DNA of 64,000 bases from Pokkaliibacter sp046614695. Its GTDB lineage: Bacteria; Pseudomonadota; Gammaproteobacteria; Pseudomonadales; Balneatricaceae. Positions 17,430-24,919 of the stretch are shown here, piece after piece. A model generated the notes under the pieces. The model saw only the letters and a list, made by a program, of their open reading frames with translations. It ran no database searches and had not been told where the DNA came from. How positions within the stretch are numbered: the stretch's first letter is position 1; every line of letters starts with the position of its first letter. The stretch lies in NCBI RefSeq assembly GCF_046614695.1, contig NZ_JBKKHQ010000013.1, positions 124,001 through 188,000 on the forward strand. Reading direction: 5' to 3'. The position numbers and the translations under genes were made by a program.

Positions 17430-18548
17430 TTACTCTGCGCTGGTGACACGCGGGCCTGCGTAACGCTCCAGCCAGTAGGTGTACTGCTCCGGCAGAATCG
17501 CGGCGGCGTTGTCGACGCCAAGGTCACGCGCCATCTGATAGACCACATGCGGGTTTGCCAGATGGCCCTTGCCGATCAGCACCAGATCCATCTGCGCTTC
17601 CGTAATGGCACGCTCACCGTCGGCAGGCACATCCATGCCCCAGGCCGTCGCCACAGGCAATCCGGTTTCTTCACGCACGCGGGCGGCAATCGGCGCCATA
17701 AAGGCATTCGACCAGGGAATCTGCGCCTTGGGATTACAAAAGCCCATGCTGACGCTGATGAAATCCAGGCCAATGGCTTTGAATTCCCTGATCAGGGCGA
17801 TGGACTCGGCCAGGGTTTCCTCATCACGACCATCAAATTCCAGCACGCCAAAACGCAGGGTCAGGGGCAGGTGTTCGGGCCAGACCTCACGCACGGCCGC
17901 CAGCGTCTCCCGCAGGAAACGGCCACGGTTTTCGGCGCTGCCGCCGTATTCATCGGTGCGCTGGTTGGTGTTCACGGAGAAAAAGCTCTGGGCCAGATAG
18001 CCGTGAGCAAAATGCAGTTCGAGCCATTCGTAGCCAGCCGCCAGTGCACGTTGGGCGGCGCTGACGAAGTCATCACGCACACGGGCGATGTCATCCTTGC
18101 TCATGGCCGTCGGCACCTTGGGCAGAATGTCAGTACCGAAGCTCACCGCCGAAGGGGCGATGGTCTGCCAGCCGCGCGGATCATCATTCGGGATGTGGTT
18201 ATCCCCTTCCCATGGACGGTTGGCGCTGGCCTTGATACCGGCATGACCAATCTGAATACCGGGCACTGAGCCGGCCTGTTTGATGGCACGGGCAATGCGC
18301 GCCATGCCGTCGATCTGGCCATCTTCCCAGAGGCCGGTGCAGGCATGGGTGATGCGCCCTTCGGGAGAAACAGCGGTGGCCTCGACAATCACAAGACTCG
18401 CGCCCCCACGGGCCATGCCCGCATAGTGCGCTTCATGCCAGTCGGAGATGTAACCATTCTCGGCGCTGTACTGGCACATGGGCGGCACCGCCAGACGGTT
18501 GCGCAGGGTGACACTTTTCAGGGTGTAAGGGGTAAACAACGCAGACAT
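17430..18548 (-). CDS. Old yellow enzyme family NADH:flavin oxidoreductase (XenA/YqjM type)
   Basis: 372 residues with the OYE TIM barrel. Features of the YqjM/XenA class are visible: PPMCQYSA near residue 22-29 (flavin-contacting Cys), the WHEAHY segment, EATAVSPEGR (substrate/FMN region), QIGHAG, a His-x-x-His-like HFAHGYL with the active-site tyrosine motif, and a C-terminal VLIGKGHLANP phosphate-binding part. Such FMN enzymes reduce activated C=C bonds or nitro compounds with NAD(P)H, often in detoxification. It starts 90 bp after the VOC gene 18639-19151, reads in the same direction and is probably its operon partner. A divergent LysR regulator lies upstream. The physiological substrate is unknown. 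Confidence 0.9.
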   Translation of the reverse strand: MSALFTPYTLKSVTLRNRLAVPPMCQYSAENGYISDWHEAHYAGMARGGASLVIVEATAVSPEGRITHACTGLWEDGQIDGMARIARAIKQAGSVPGIQIGHAGIKASANRPWEGDNHIPNDDPRGWQTIAPSAVSFGTDILPKVPTAMSKDDIARVRDDFVSAAQRALAAGYEWLELHFAHGYLAQSFFSVNTNQRTDEYGGSAENRGRFLRETLAAVREVWPEHLPLTLRFGVLEFDGRDEETLAESIALIREFKAIGLDFISVSMGFCNPKAQIPWSNAFMAPIAARVREETGLPVATAWGMDVPADGERAITEAQMDLVLIGKGHLANPHVVYQMARDLGVDNAAAILPEQYTYWLERYAGPRVTSAE

Positions 18549-18638
18549 CGCGGTGCTCCTTTTTCAGTAAGTCAGTCTTTCGATAACAGATCATCGCTGC
18601 TCAGGGTGAGCAGCAATAACGCTCCGGCTCGGGCAGGT

Positions 18639-19151
18639 TTAGGCGTAGGCACCGGCAGAGTAGGTCAGCTCATAGCTGTGGCTGTAGATCTCCAGAATGT
18701 TGCCGAACGGGTCTTCCATGTAGACCATGCGATAGGGCTTCTCACCGGGGAAGTATTCCCGCACCGGCATCCGCTGCTTGCCACCGGCCGCCACGATTTT
18801 GGCTGCCAGCCCTTCGACATCGGGGTCCTGCACGCAGAAGTGAAAGACGCCGGATTTCCAGTAATCAAAGTTCTCTTCACGACGCTCGGCATTGGCAAAC
18901 TGGAAGATTTCCACGCCAATGCGGTCGCCCGTCGACAGATGGGCAATGCGGAAGGAACCCCAACCGGGGCCAAAGACGTCAGAGCACATGACGCCGATGG
19001 CGCTGTCATCTTCACTGATGGTGGTTGGCTCCATAATCAGATACCAGCCCATCACCTCGGTGTAGAACTTCACTGCGGCATCCAGATCGGTAACAGACAG
19101 GCCAATATGAGAAAAACTGCGGGGGTAGGGACTCAACACAAAAGACTCCAT
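18639..19151 (-). CDS. VOC (glyoxalase/dioxygenase superfamily) protein
   Basis: 170 residues with the paired beta-alpha-beta-beta-beta modules of the vicinal oxygen chelate fold: SFSHIGLSVTDLDAAVKFYT at the start (metal-binding His in FSHIG), and VFHFCVQDPDVEGLA / MVYMEDPFGNILEIYSHS in the second half (candidate His and Glu ligands). VOC members include glyoxalase I, extradiol dioxygenases and fosfomycin-type resistance proteins; the length and single-chain layout suit a lactoylglutathione-lyase-like or extradiol-dioxygenase-like enzyme. It is followed by the OYE gene, suggesting a shared aldehyde/enone or aromatic detoxification route. The exact reaction cannot be named. Confidence 0.85.
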   Translation of the reverse strand: MESFVLSPYPRSFSHIGLSVTDLDAAVKFYTEVMGWYLIMEPTTISEDDSAIGVMCSDVFGPGWGSFRIAHLSTGDRIGVEIFQFANAERREENFDYWKSGVFHFCVQDPDVEGLAAKIVAAGGKQRMPVREYFPGEKPYRMVYMEDPFGNILEIYSHSYELTYSAGAYA

Positions 19152-19223
19152 GAATGGTTTAAGCTATGGGCAGTTACCCTAAGGAGGATGCCTGCCCCTT
19201 AACAGGCAGCAGCGCTAATAGCG

Positions 19224-19237
19224 GGAATAAAAATTCC
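19224..19237. promoter_or_regulatory. Candidate LysR operator between the divergent VOC and LysR genes
   Basis: Palindrome GGAAT-AAAA-ATTCC within the 133-bp intergenic region; TAGCG repeats lie on both sides (around 19219 and 19240). The position about 47 bases before the LysR start suits an autoregulatory site. Confidence 0.4.
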
Positions 19238-19284
19238 TTATAGCGATACAAAACCCTTATCTGACAACGACTTAAGAGCACGCC

Positions 19285-20172
19285 ATGCTGAATTCACAGT
19301 GGGTCCACAGCTTCTCGATTCTGGTGGAAGAAGGCAGTTTCACCCGCGCAGCGGAGGTGCTGGACCTCACTCAGGCCTCGGTCAGCCAGCATATTCGCCA
19401 TCTGGAAGAACAGCTGGGGCCGCTGCTGATCCGCCAGCCGCGCAAGCTCGAACTGACACCGGCCGGTCAGGCGTTACTCGGTTATGCCCGGGAAATGCAA
19501 GCGGCGGCGCGACGCCTGCAGGTGCAGATTGATGATGAGGAAGACGGCCCTTTGTGCGGTGAAGCGCGCATTATCAGCCCTGGCAGCTGTGGCCTGAGCC
19601 TTTATCCGCGGCTGCTGGATATGCAGGCCGAACACCCGCAACTGATCATTCATCACCGTTTCGCGCCGGACCCGGAAATTCTCGATGCCGTGCTGGATAA
19701 CCGCTTTGATCTCGGCATCATCACCTACAAGCCCGATGATGCCCGTCTCACCGCCCTGCCTTTTTGTCAGGAAGAGCTGGAGCTGATTGTGCCGGCCAAC
19801 GCCAGGGTAAAAGGCTGGGACGATCTGGAAGCGCTGGGCTTTATTGATCACCCTGATGGCCGCGCCATGGCCACGCGCTTACTGGCCCGACAATTCCCCG
19901 GCAACCCCGGTTTCCAAAGCCTGCCCATCACCGGCTTTACCAACCAGATCAGCCTGATTCTTGAGCCGGTGGCCCGAGGCTTTGGGTTTACCGTCATGCC
20001 GCGTCTGGCCCGGCAGGCCTTCGCCCGCCAGCAGGATATTCAGGTGATCACCGCGGCGCATCCGGTGGTCGACAAGCAATGGCTGATCTACCGCTCCGAA
20101 TGGCCGCTACCGCGCCGACTGCAACGAGTGATCAGTCAGCTCAGCCACGTGGTGGATGATCAGGACGCCTGA
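19285..20172 (+). CDS. LysR-family transcriptional regulator
   Basis: 295 residues. The N-terminal winged helix-turn-helix is clear (LVEEGSFTRAAEVLDLTQASVSQHI, residues about 11-35), followed by the linker helix and a periplasmic-binding-protein-like effector domain (from about residue 90). It is divergent from the VOC/OYE genes and likely controls them, with an inducer that could be a reactive electrophile. The start ATG 19285 has a modest AAGAG upstream. The 3' end overlaps the convergent DJ-1 gene by 13 bp. Confidence 0.92.
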   Translation: MLNSQWVHSFSILVEEGSFTRAAEVLDLTQASVSQHIRHLEEQLGPLLIRQPRKLELTPAGQALLGYAREMQAAARRLQVQIDDEEDGPLCGEARIISPGSCGLSLYPRLLDMQAEHPQLIIHHRFAPDPEILDAVLDNRFDLGIITYKPDDARLTALPFCQEELELIVPANARVKGWDDLEALGFIDHPDGRAMATRLLARQFPGNPGFQSLPITGFTNQISLILEPVARGFGFTVMPRLARQAFARQQDIQVITAAHPVVDKQWLIYRSEWPLPRRLQRVISQLSHVVDDQDA

Positions 20173-20855
20173 TTCAGTAATGCCAGCATCGCCTCAGCCA
20201 CCGGCGCCGATGACGCTGGATTTTGTCCGGTCACCAGCAAACCATCCACGACGGCCAGGGGAGCGAAGTCGCTGGTGCGTTCATGCAGCGCCCCCTGCTC
20301 TTTCAGGGCGGTTTCCAGCAGGAAAGGCACCTGCCCGGTTTTTCCGGCCAACGCTTCCTCGGTGTTGGTAAAGGCGCTGATGCGTCGCCCCGCCACCAAT
20401 GGCTGATCCAAGGTATCCTTCACGTTCAACAACCCCGCCGGACCGTGACAGACAGCCCCCAGTATTTTGCCCTGCGCCCAAGCCTCAGTGAGTAGCGCTG
20501 CCAGCGTGGTCGAGGTCGCACAATCCCACATCGTGCCATGGCCGCCCGGCAGGAAAATCGCGTCGTAATCCTGCGCCTTCAACGCATCAATGCAGAGTGA
20601 ATTCGATAATGCCTGCATCGCCGCTGTATCCGCCTGAAAACGCAGAACGCTTGGGCTGTCATCCAGAGAATGCGGGTCAATGGGCACTTCACCACCTTGA
20701 ATTGAGGCCAGCGTCACGTTCACTCCGGCCTCCTGAAACAGGTAATAAGGTGCGGTAAGTTCCTCAAACCAGACGCCGGTCGCGGCCGCGTCATCGGCCT
20801 GGGAGAACGCCTTGTGGGACGTCAGAATCATCAAAACATGAGGGGCAGACATCAT
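20160..20855 (-). CDS. DJ-1/PfpI family protein (type 1 glutamine amidotransferase-like)
   Basis: 231 residues. The DJ-1/PfpI fold is shown by YDAIFLPGGHGTMWD and the nucleophile-elbow motif ILGAVCHGPAGL, whose Cys is the probable catalytic residue, and by FTNTEEALAGK further on. This layout matches the Hsp31/HchA-like subgroup, associated with methylglyoxal removal (glyoxalase III) or protein deglycase/chaperone functions. CAGGAG lies 5 bases before tandem ATG codons at 20855/20852. It is convergent with LysR and overlaps its end, so expression of the two may interfere. With the VOC and OYE genes it suggests carbonyl stress handling. Confidence 0.88.
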   Translation of the reverse strand: MMSAPHVLMILTSHKAFSQADDAAATGVWFEELTAPYYLFQEAGVNVTLASIQGGEVPIDPHSLDDSPSVLRFQADTAAMQALSNSLCIDALKAQDYDAIFLPGGHGTMWDCATSTTLAALLTEAWAQGKILGAVCHGPAGLLNVKDTLDQPLVAGRRISAFTNTEEALAGKTGQVPFLLETALKEQGALHERTSDFAPLAVVDGLLVTGQNPASSAPVAEAMLALLNQAS

Positions 20856-20927
20856 CGTCTCCTGATCTTTAGCTGAGGTAGCTGAGAGAGCACTGAGATA
20901 AGAAAGCTCGCGCTAAAGAGGCGGCTA

Positions 20928-21428
20928 TCAGGCGCGGGCGGCGCTCACCAACCCATCAAGCCACTCCTGATGCCCATTGATCATGGGGTTCGGCACCGTC
21001 GCTGCCAGCGCTTTGGCGGGTTCACCCTGTTGGGTTTCCTGAGTGAGAATACGTAACCGGTTGGCCGACAGCTCCTCGACAATCCAGGCATGGTGGACAT
21101 TCAGACGCTCCGCACCTTCACCAGCCCAACCGTGCCAGGCGACTCGCCCTGCCTGTCCGGCCACCGGTGCGATGTATTCCACCACCTCAGCCTCGACCGG
21201 GAAGCCGAAGGTCTCAAAGTAGAAACGATCCCCCAGCGCCAGCATCGGGCCGCGCTCCTCATAAAACCGTGGGTGGGCGGAGTTGGCGTAGTAACCAGAC
21301 CACTCGGCGGGGGTGACCAGCAGCGCCCAGACCTTGTCGATGGACAGATTCGCCACGATCACTTCGTTGGAGCAAAAATTATCGCTAAAGCCCGGCACAT
21401 AACCGGCGGGCCATTGAATGGATGTCAT
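20928..21428 (-). CDS. SRPBCC (START-like) domain protein
   Basis: 166 residues with the polyketide-cyclase/START-like pattern: a VIVANLSIDKVWALLVTPAEW opening strand and helix, alternating strands in the middle (GDRFYFETFGFPVEAEVVEYIAP, shown only by its first part in comparison), and a C-terminal long helix after HQEWLDGLV. ATG 21428 is preferred over an upstream in-frame start at 21461 because GGAGAA lies 8 bases before it. These proteins bind hydrophobic ligands; some are involved in stress responses. No partner is evident, although it lies head-to-tail with the DJ-1 gene 73 bp downstream. Confidence 0.75.
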   Translation of the reverse strand: MTSIQWPAGYVPGFSDNFCSNEVIVANLSIDKVWALLVTPAEWSGYYANSAHPRFYEERGPMLALGDRFYFETFGFPVEAEVVEYIAPVAGQAGRVAWHGWAGEGAERLNVHHAWIVEELSANRLRILTQETQQGEPAKALAATVPNPMINGHQEWLDGLVSAARA

Positions 21429-21648
21429 AGGGAGTTCTCCGTCAGTGGTGATCCAACACACGACGAAGCCTAAAAGCGGGGAAAAATAACCACCATGGCC
21501 TGAACTTGTTGGCGGTTATTGCTGAGACAAATAACAGAAACCTGCGCCAGATCATGGCAGAGGCTGTTCTGACTGACAGCTTGGGCAGGATTAGCCTTTA
21601 TTACCGTTATGGGCGGAACCGAATTCCACCAGATGACACTGAATGCGT

Positions 21649-22578
21649 ATGACTACGAGCATTCGCAATACCATCAAGCTGTACGATCAATTCGGGCACT
21701 CTGAGGCATCGCCGCTGGCGGTCGCCTCCAGTAAACCGGAGCACTTTATCGTCTGTCAGAGCCATGTGCCCGAGCGAACGATGGAGTGGCTGAAGATCGG
21801 CAACAGCGTCGCCAAAACCATCGACAAATTGTGCGATAAAGGCAATCAGGTCGACAGCATCTACGCTACTGAGCGTGATTCGATGCTGCGTACCTGGCTG
21901 TTGAACAACGCCAATACGCCGCTGGATGGCGATATGGTGCGCAACCACTTCTGGACGGGGAACTGTCAGGATCTGCGCGATCTGGCTGAGCATATTCTGG
22001 CGGCCATCAGCGATGACCGTCGTGCCACCGGTACTCACTTTGCGACCCTGCCGGTGACCCGAGTGTCCTGGCCGAGTATGGACCACACCAGCTCTCTGAT
22101 CGGTGATCCGCGTATGCAGCCTTTGAATGAGGTGGTGCTGGTCGATGGCTGGGTCATGCGCCCTGCGGCGCAAACCTTTGAAGAGAGTGGTTTACAACAC
22201 ACGCCCAGAGACGTCTCGTCCTCCACGGTCAGTGAGAGCCGCTACTATCTGGACAAGAGCAAAGAAACCCTCGACACCAAAACCCTGTTTCAGATGCACA
22301 AGAGCAAGCATTTCGTCGAAACCCGGTTGAAGAACCTGGATAAGGACAATCTGAAAGAGCTAAACATCGTGAAGAATCCCAAAGAGACGGCCGGCAAGCC
22401 TCTACTCTGGGATGCTCAGTGGATTGATCAGCAGAATCACCGGCGCACCTATTACTCGTCGGATTCTCAGGGCCCTATCAATTTTGACTACATGCCGCGT
22501 CAGCAGCTGGAAGAAAAAGAAGCCACCAGCAAGGCCGCCGAAGGCCTCTACCCCAACGCGGTACGAATCCACCTCTAG
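21649..22578 (+). CDS. Tandem paralog 1 of an unrecognised family with Cys-His-Asp pattern
   Basis: 309 residues. Not assigned to a known family. It shares with the next two genes a conserved N-terminus (QFGHS...), N-S-V-A-K-T-I-D-K-L-C-D-K-G-N-Q, then G-N-C106-Q-D-L (candidate nucleophile Cys at the start of a helix), D-H146-T-S-S-L-I-G-D-P-R and V-D166-G-W. A Cys in a GNC helix cap, a His before a hydrophobic strand and an Asp before Gly-Trp is the layout of papain/transglutaminase-fold enzymes, including bacterial effector deamidases and proteases. The fold is inferred, not shown. ATG 21649 aligns with the paralog starts; an in-frame ATG at 21643 is also possible, and no strong ribosome-binding site is seen for either. 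Confidence 0.75.
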   Translation: MTTSIRNTIKLYDQFGHSEASPLAVASSKPEHFIVCQSHVPERTMEWLKIGNSVAKTIDKLCDKGNQVDSIYATERDSMLRTWLLNNANTPLDGDMVRNHFWTGNCQDLRDLAEHILAAISDDRRATGTHFATLPVTRVSWPSMDHTSSLIGDPRMQPLNEVVLVDGWVMRPAAQTFEESGLQHTPRDVSSSTVSESRYYLDKSKETLDTKTLFQMHKSKHFVETRLKNLDKDNLKELNIVKNPKETAGKPLLWDAQWIDQQNHRRTYYSSDSQGPINFDYMPRQQLEEKEATSKAAEGLYPNAVRIHL

Positions 22579-22589
22579 AGGCCCGGCCG

Positions 22590-23468
22590 ATGACCACCAT
22601 CCGTGACACCCTGACGACCTATCAGCAGTTCGGTCATTCGGATGCCCCGGCCGACGCGGTCGCCCTGACCAAGCCTGCCAAAAGCTACATTCATGTGAAC
22701 GCCGTCTCGGACGCGACCCTTGATCGCCTGAATCTGGCCGATAGCGTCGCCAAAACCGTCGACAAGCTCTGCGAAAAAGGCAACCAGCTCGACAGCGTTT
22801 ACACCAGTAAAACCGGCTCGGCCTATGTGCTTGATCTGATGCGCAGCAAAAGCATTCGTGGCGACATGCTGCGTAATGGCATGTTCCGCGGAAACTGCCA
22901 TGAGCTGATGGAGTTCAGCGAACATATTGTGGCCGCCCTGAACACCGAGCGGCTGCGTCAGGGCAAGCAGGCCTACCCTGTGACCATTGCCGATTGGCCC
23001 GACCATATCGCGCTGCTTATTGGCGACCCTCGGGAAAAGTCCAGTAAGGAAGTGGCGATTGCCGATGGCTGGGTAATGAAACCGGCCGCCCAGACACTGA
23101 ATCACTCGCTGTTTGGATCTCCCCGGGTACTTTCCTCCACTCAACAGGAAACCAGTGCGTATCTGGATAAACAGATCCTTCGCTTTGAGCTGCGCGATAT
23201 CGTCAAGCATACCGAAGGCCGGTTCTTTGTTGATCGCAAGATGCGCAAACTGGAAAAGCAGCATGACAGAGAGCTTGAACACGGCAGTCGCTTTCTCTGG
23301 GATGTGCAGCACGTTGACAAGAATAATGTGATTCAGGCCTACCATTCGCCTGAGAGCACGACACGTATTTACGACATGCTGCCCAGCGACGAGGTCGCGC
23401 AAAAAGACGCTGACCACCGGGCGGCAGAACAGCATTACCCCGGCATTTTCAAAATGCGGGTTAGCTAA
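22590..23468 (+). CDS. Tandem paralog 2 of the Cys-His-Asp family
   Basis: 292 residues, 11 bp after paralog 1 and with AGAGG 8 bases before ATG, so co-translated. Conserved blocks: QFGHSDAPAD, DSVAKTVDKLCEKGNQLDS, G-N-C103-H-E-L followed by FSEHI, D-H139-I-A-L-L-I-G-D-P-R and A-D159-G-W-V-M-K-P-A-A-Q-T-L. All three putative triad residues are present. The C-terminal third (after about residue 190) is charged and helical, with a recurring 'LLWD/FLWDVQ.VD..N' block and the ending AEQHYPG, also seen in the other copies. No signal peptide is visible. The function is unknown; a cysteine-protease, deamidase or transglutaminase-like activity is my inference. Confidence 0.78.
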   Translation: MTTIRDTLTTYQQFGHSDAPADAVALTKPAKSYIHVNAVSDATLDRLNLADSVAKTVDKLCEKGNQLDSVYTSKTGSAYVLDLMRSKSIRGDMLRNGMFRGNCHELMEFSEHIVAALNTERLRQGKQAYPVTIADWPDHIALLIGDPREKSSKEVAIADGWVMKPAAQTLNHSLFGSPRVLSSTQQETSAYLDKQILRFELRDIVKHTEGRFFVDRKMRKLEKQHDRELEHGSRFLWDVQHVDKNNVIQAYHSPESTTRIYDMLPSDEVAQKDADHRAAEQHYPGIFKMRVS

Positions 23469-23514
23469 TACCTAACCGATTATTCACCTGAGCTACCACC
23501 ACGGAGGCGAAGAG

Positions 23515-24414
23515 ATGGTAGATACCCTGCGCGCCCACCTGAACCACTACAGCACCTTTGGCCATAGTGATTCTCTGGGTGACATCAGCTGTACCAAACC
23601 CAACACCCAGTGGACCCATGTGACCCAGGTGGACGACAAGATCATGGAGCGGCTCAATATTGCCGATGCCATCGGCAAGACCATTGATCGCCTCTGCGAA
23701 AAGGGTAACCAGCTCGACAGCATTTATGCCTCCGGCGGTTATTCCCATTACCGGGTGGAGCTGTCGCGTAAGCATCATCTCGAAGGCAACATGCTTAAGC
23801 ATGGCCTGTTTGCCGGAAATGGCAGCGAACTTGAGCACTTTGCCGAGTATATCGCCTCAGCCGTGAACACCGACCGTCAGCAGCAAAACCGCACGGAAGG
23901 GACTAATCATCCCAATATTCCTCTGACCCGCATCACCTGGTTTACCCATGAAGCCCTGCTGCTGGGCGACCCGCGCGCTGAAACCGGTCTGGGTTGTGTG
24001 ATCGCCGATGGCTGGGGCATGCGCCCTGCCGCCCATACCCTGGAGCATGGTCTCTTTATTGATGACATTCCGACGGTACATTCTGTCACCCACCAGACAC
24101 CCTCTTCCTATCTGGATGAAGTGCTGAACAAGCGCGATATGAAAAGCGTGGTCGAAGAGTACGAAAGCGGCTTCTTCAAGGAACGCAAAATGAACAAGTA
24201 CCCGCAAAAGCTGAGCGAGGATATTCGCAAGGGCATGGGTATTTACGATGTTCAGTACAACGACCGTGAGCGCAACACCTTGCAGTTCTATCAGGCACCG
24301 GGCAAGGCGCCGCGTAACTTTGACCGTTTGCCGACCGAAGAGCTGCGGGAAAAAGAGCGCATCCACAGCGAAGCCCAGCAGCAGTTTCCCCGCCCCCGGC
24401 TTTATCAGCCCTAA
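23515..24414 (+). CDS. Tandem paralog 3 of the Cys-His-Asp family, nucleophile replaced by Gly
   Basis: 299 residues, 46 bp after paralog 2 and with GGAGG 7 bases before ATG. It aligns through FGHSD, IADAIGKTIDRLCEKGNQLDS, the H145-E-A-L-L-L-G-D-P-R block and A-D165-G-W-G-M-R-P-A, but where paralogs 1 and 2 have G-N-C it reads G-N-G103 (codon GGC instead of TGC/TGT). If the Cys is the nucleophile, this copy is inactive while the rest of the fold is maintained, suggesting a pseudoenzyme with a regulatory, scaffold or protective role. The reading frame is intact with no sign of decay. Confidence 0.78.
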   Translation: MVDTLRAHLNHYSTFGHSDSLGDISCTKPNTQWTHVTQVDDKIMERLNIADAIGKTIDRLCEKGNQLDSIYASGGYSHYRVELSRKHHLEGNMLKHGLFAGNGSELEHFAEYIASAVNTDRQQQNRTEGTNHPNIPLTRITWFTHEALLLGDPRAETGLGCVIADGWGMRPAAHTLEHGLFIDDIPTVHSVTHQTPSSYLDEVLNKRDMKSVVEEYESGFFKERKMNKYPQKLSEDIRKGMGIYDVQYNDRERNTLQFYQAPGKAPRNFDRLPTEELREKERIHSEAQQQFPRPRLYQP

Positions 24415-24544
24415 GGCGCAACGGCTACGGCCACATACAGCAAGGATGATTGTCTCAGCCACATCGCCGCTCTCCCATTCCCCAGGAGTGCGGCCTCTGG
24501 CATGATCTGCAGCCTGTTGGATTTAACTCACAAGGAATGTTGTT

Positions 24545-24736
24545 ATGAAAGCCATGATCTGTGCTTTGCTATTGATCGCCCCTGCCCTGTCCTTCGCCGA
24601 TAAAGCCCGAAGCGACTATATGAAAGCCGCCATGCAGCGCTGCAAAGCCGAATACACCACCAGCAAGGAACGCGGTGCCTGCACCCAGAAAGCCTTCAAG
24701 GAATACAACGACACGCACTCCACCACGAAAAAGTAA
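24545..24736 (+). CDS. Small secreted protein, family unknown
   Basis: 63 residues: a signal peptide (MKAMICALLLIAPALSFA, cleavage after Ala) and a mature part of about 45 mostly charged residues with two Cys (in MQRCKAEY and GACTQKAF) that could form a disulphide in the periplasm. AAGGA lies 10 bases before ATG. I recognise no family. It follows the Cys-His-Asp triplet by 130 bp and is convergent with the nuo operon. Confidence 0.65.
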   Translation: MKAMICALLLIAPALSFADKARSDYMKAAMQRCKAEYTTSKERGACTQKAFKEYNDTHSTTKK

Positions 24737-24853
24737 GCGCTGATGCTGCCTGGTGGAACGATTAGGCTGGCCGTTCGACCTCAGCGAGAGACTCATCATA
24801 AGCGGCCTGCGCGATCTCCATCGTGTAACAAGCCATCTGATTCAATCATAAAA

Positions 24854-24878
24854 AAAGCCCATCCATTGGATGGGCTTT
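24854..24878 (-). terminator. Terminator of the nuo operon
   Basis: 11-bp perfect stem AAAGCCCATCC / GGATGGGCTTT with a 3-base loop. Read leftwards it is followed by a run of seven T. It lies 42 bases beyond the nuoN stop. Confidence 0.93.
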
Positions 24879-24919
24879 CGCCTTCATTCACAGGCTTAAC
24901 CGAAACCTTGCGCGCAGCC

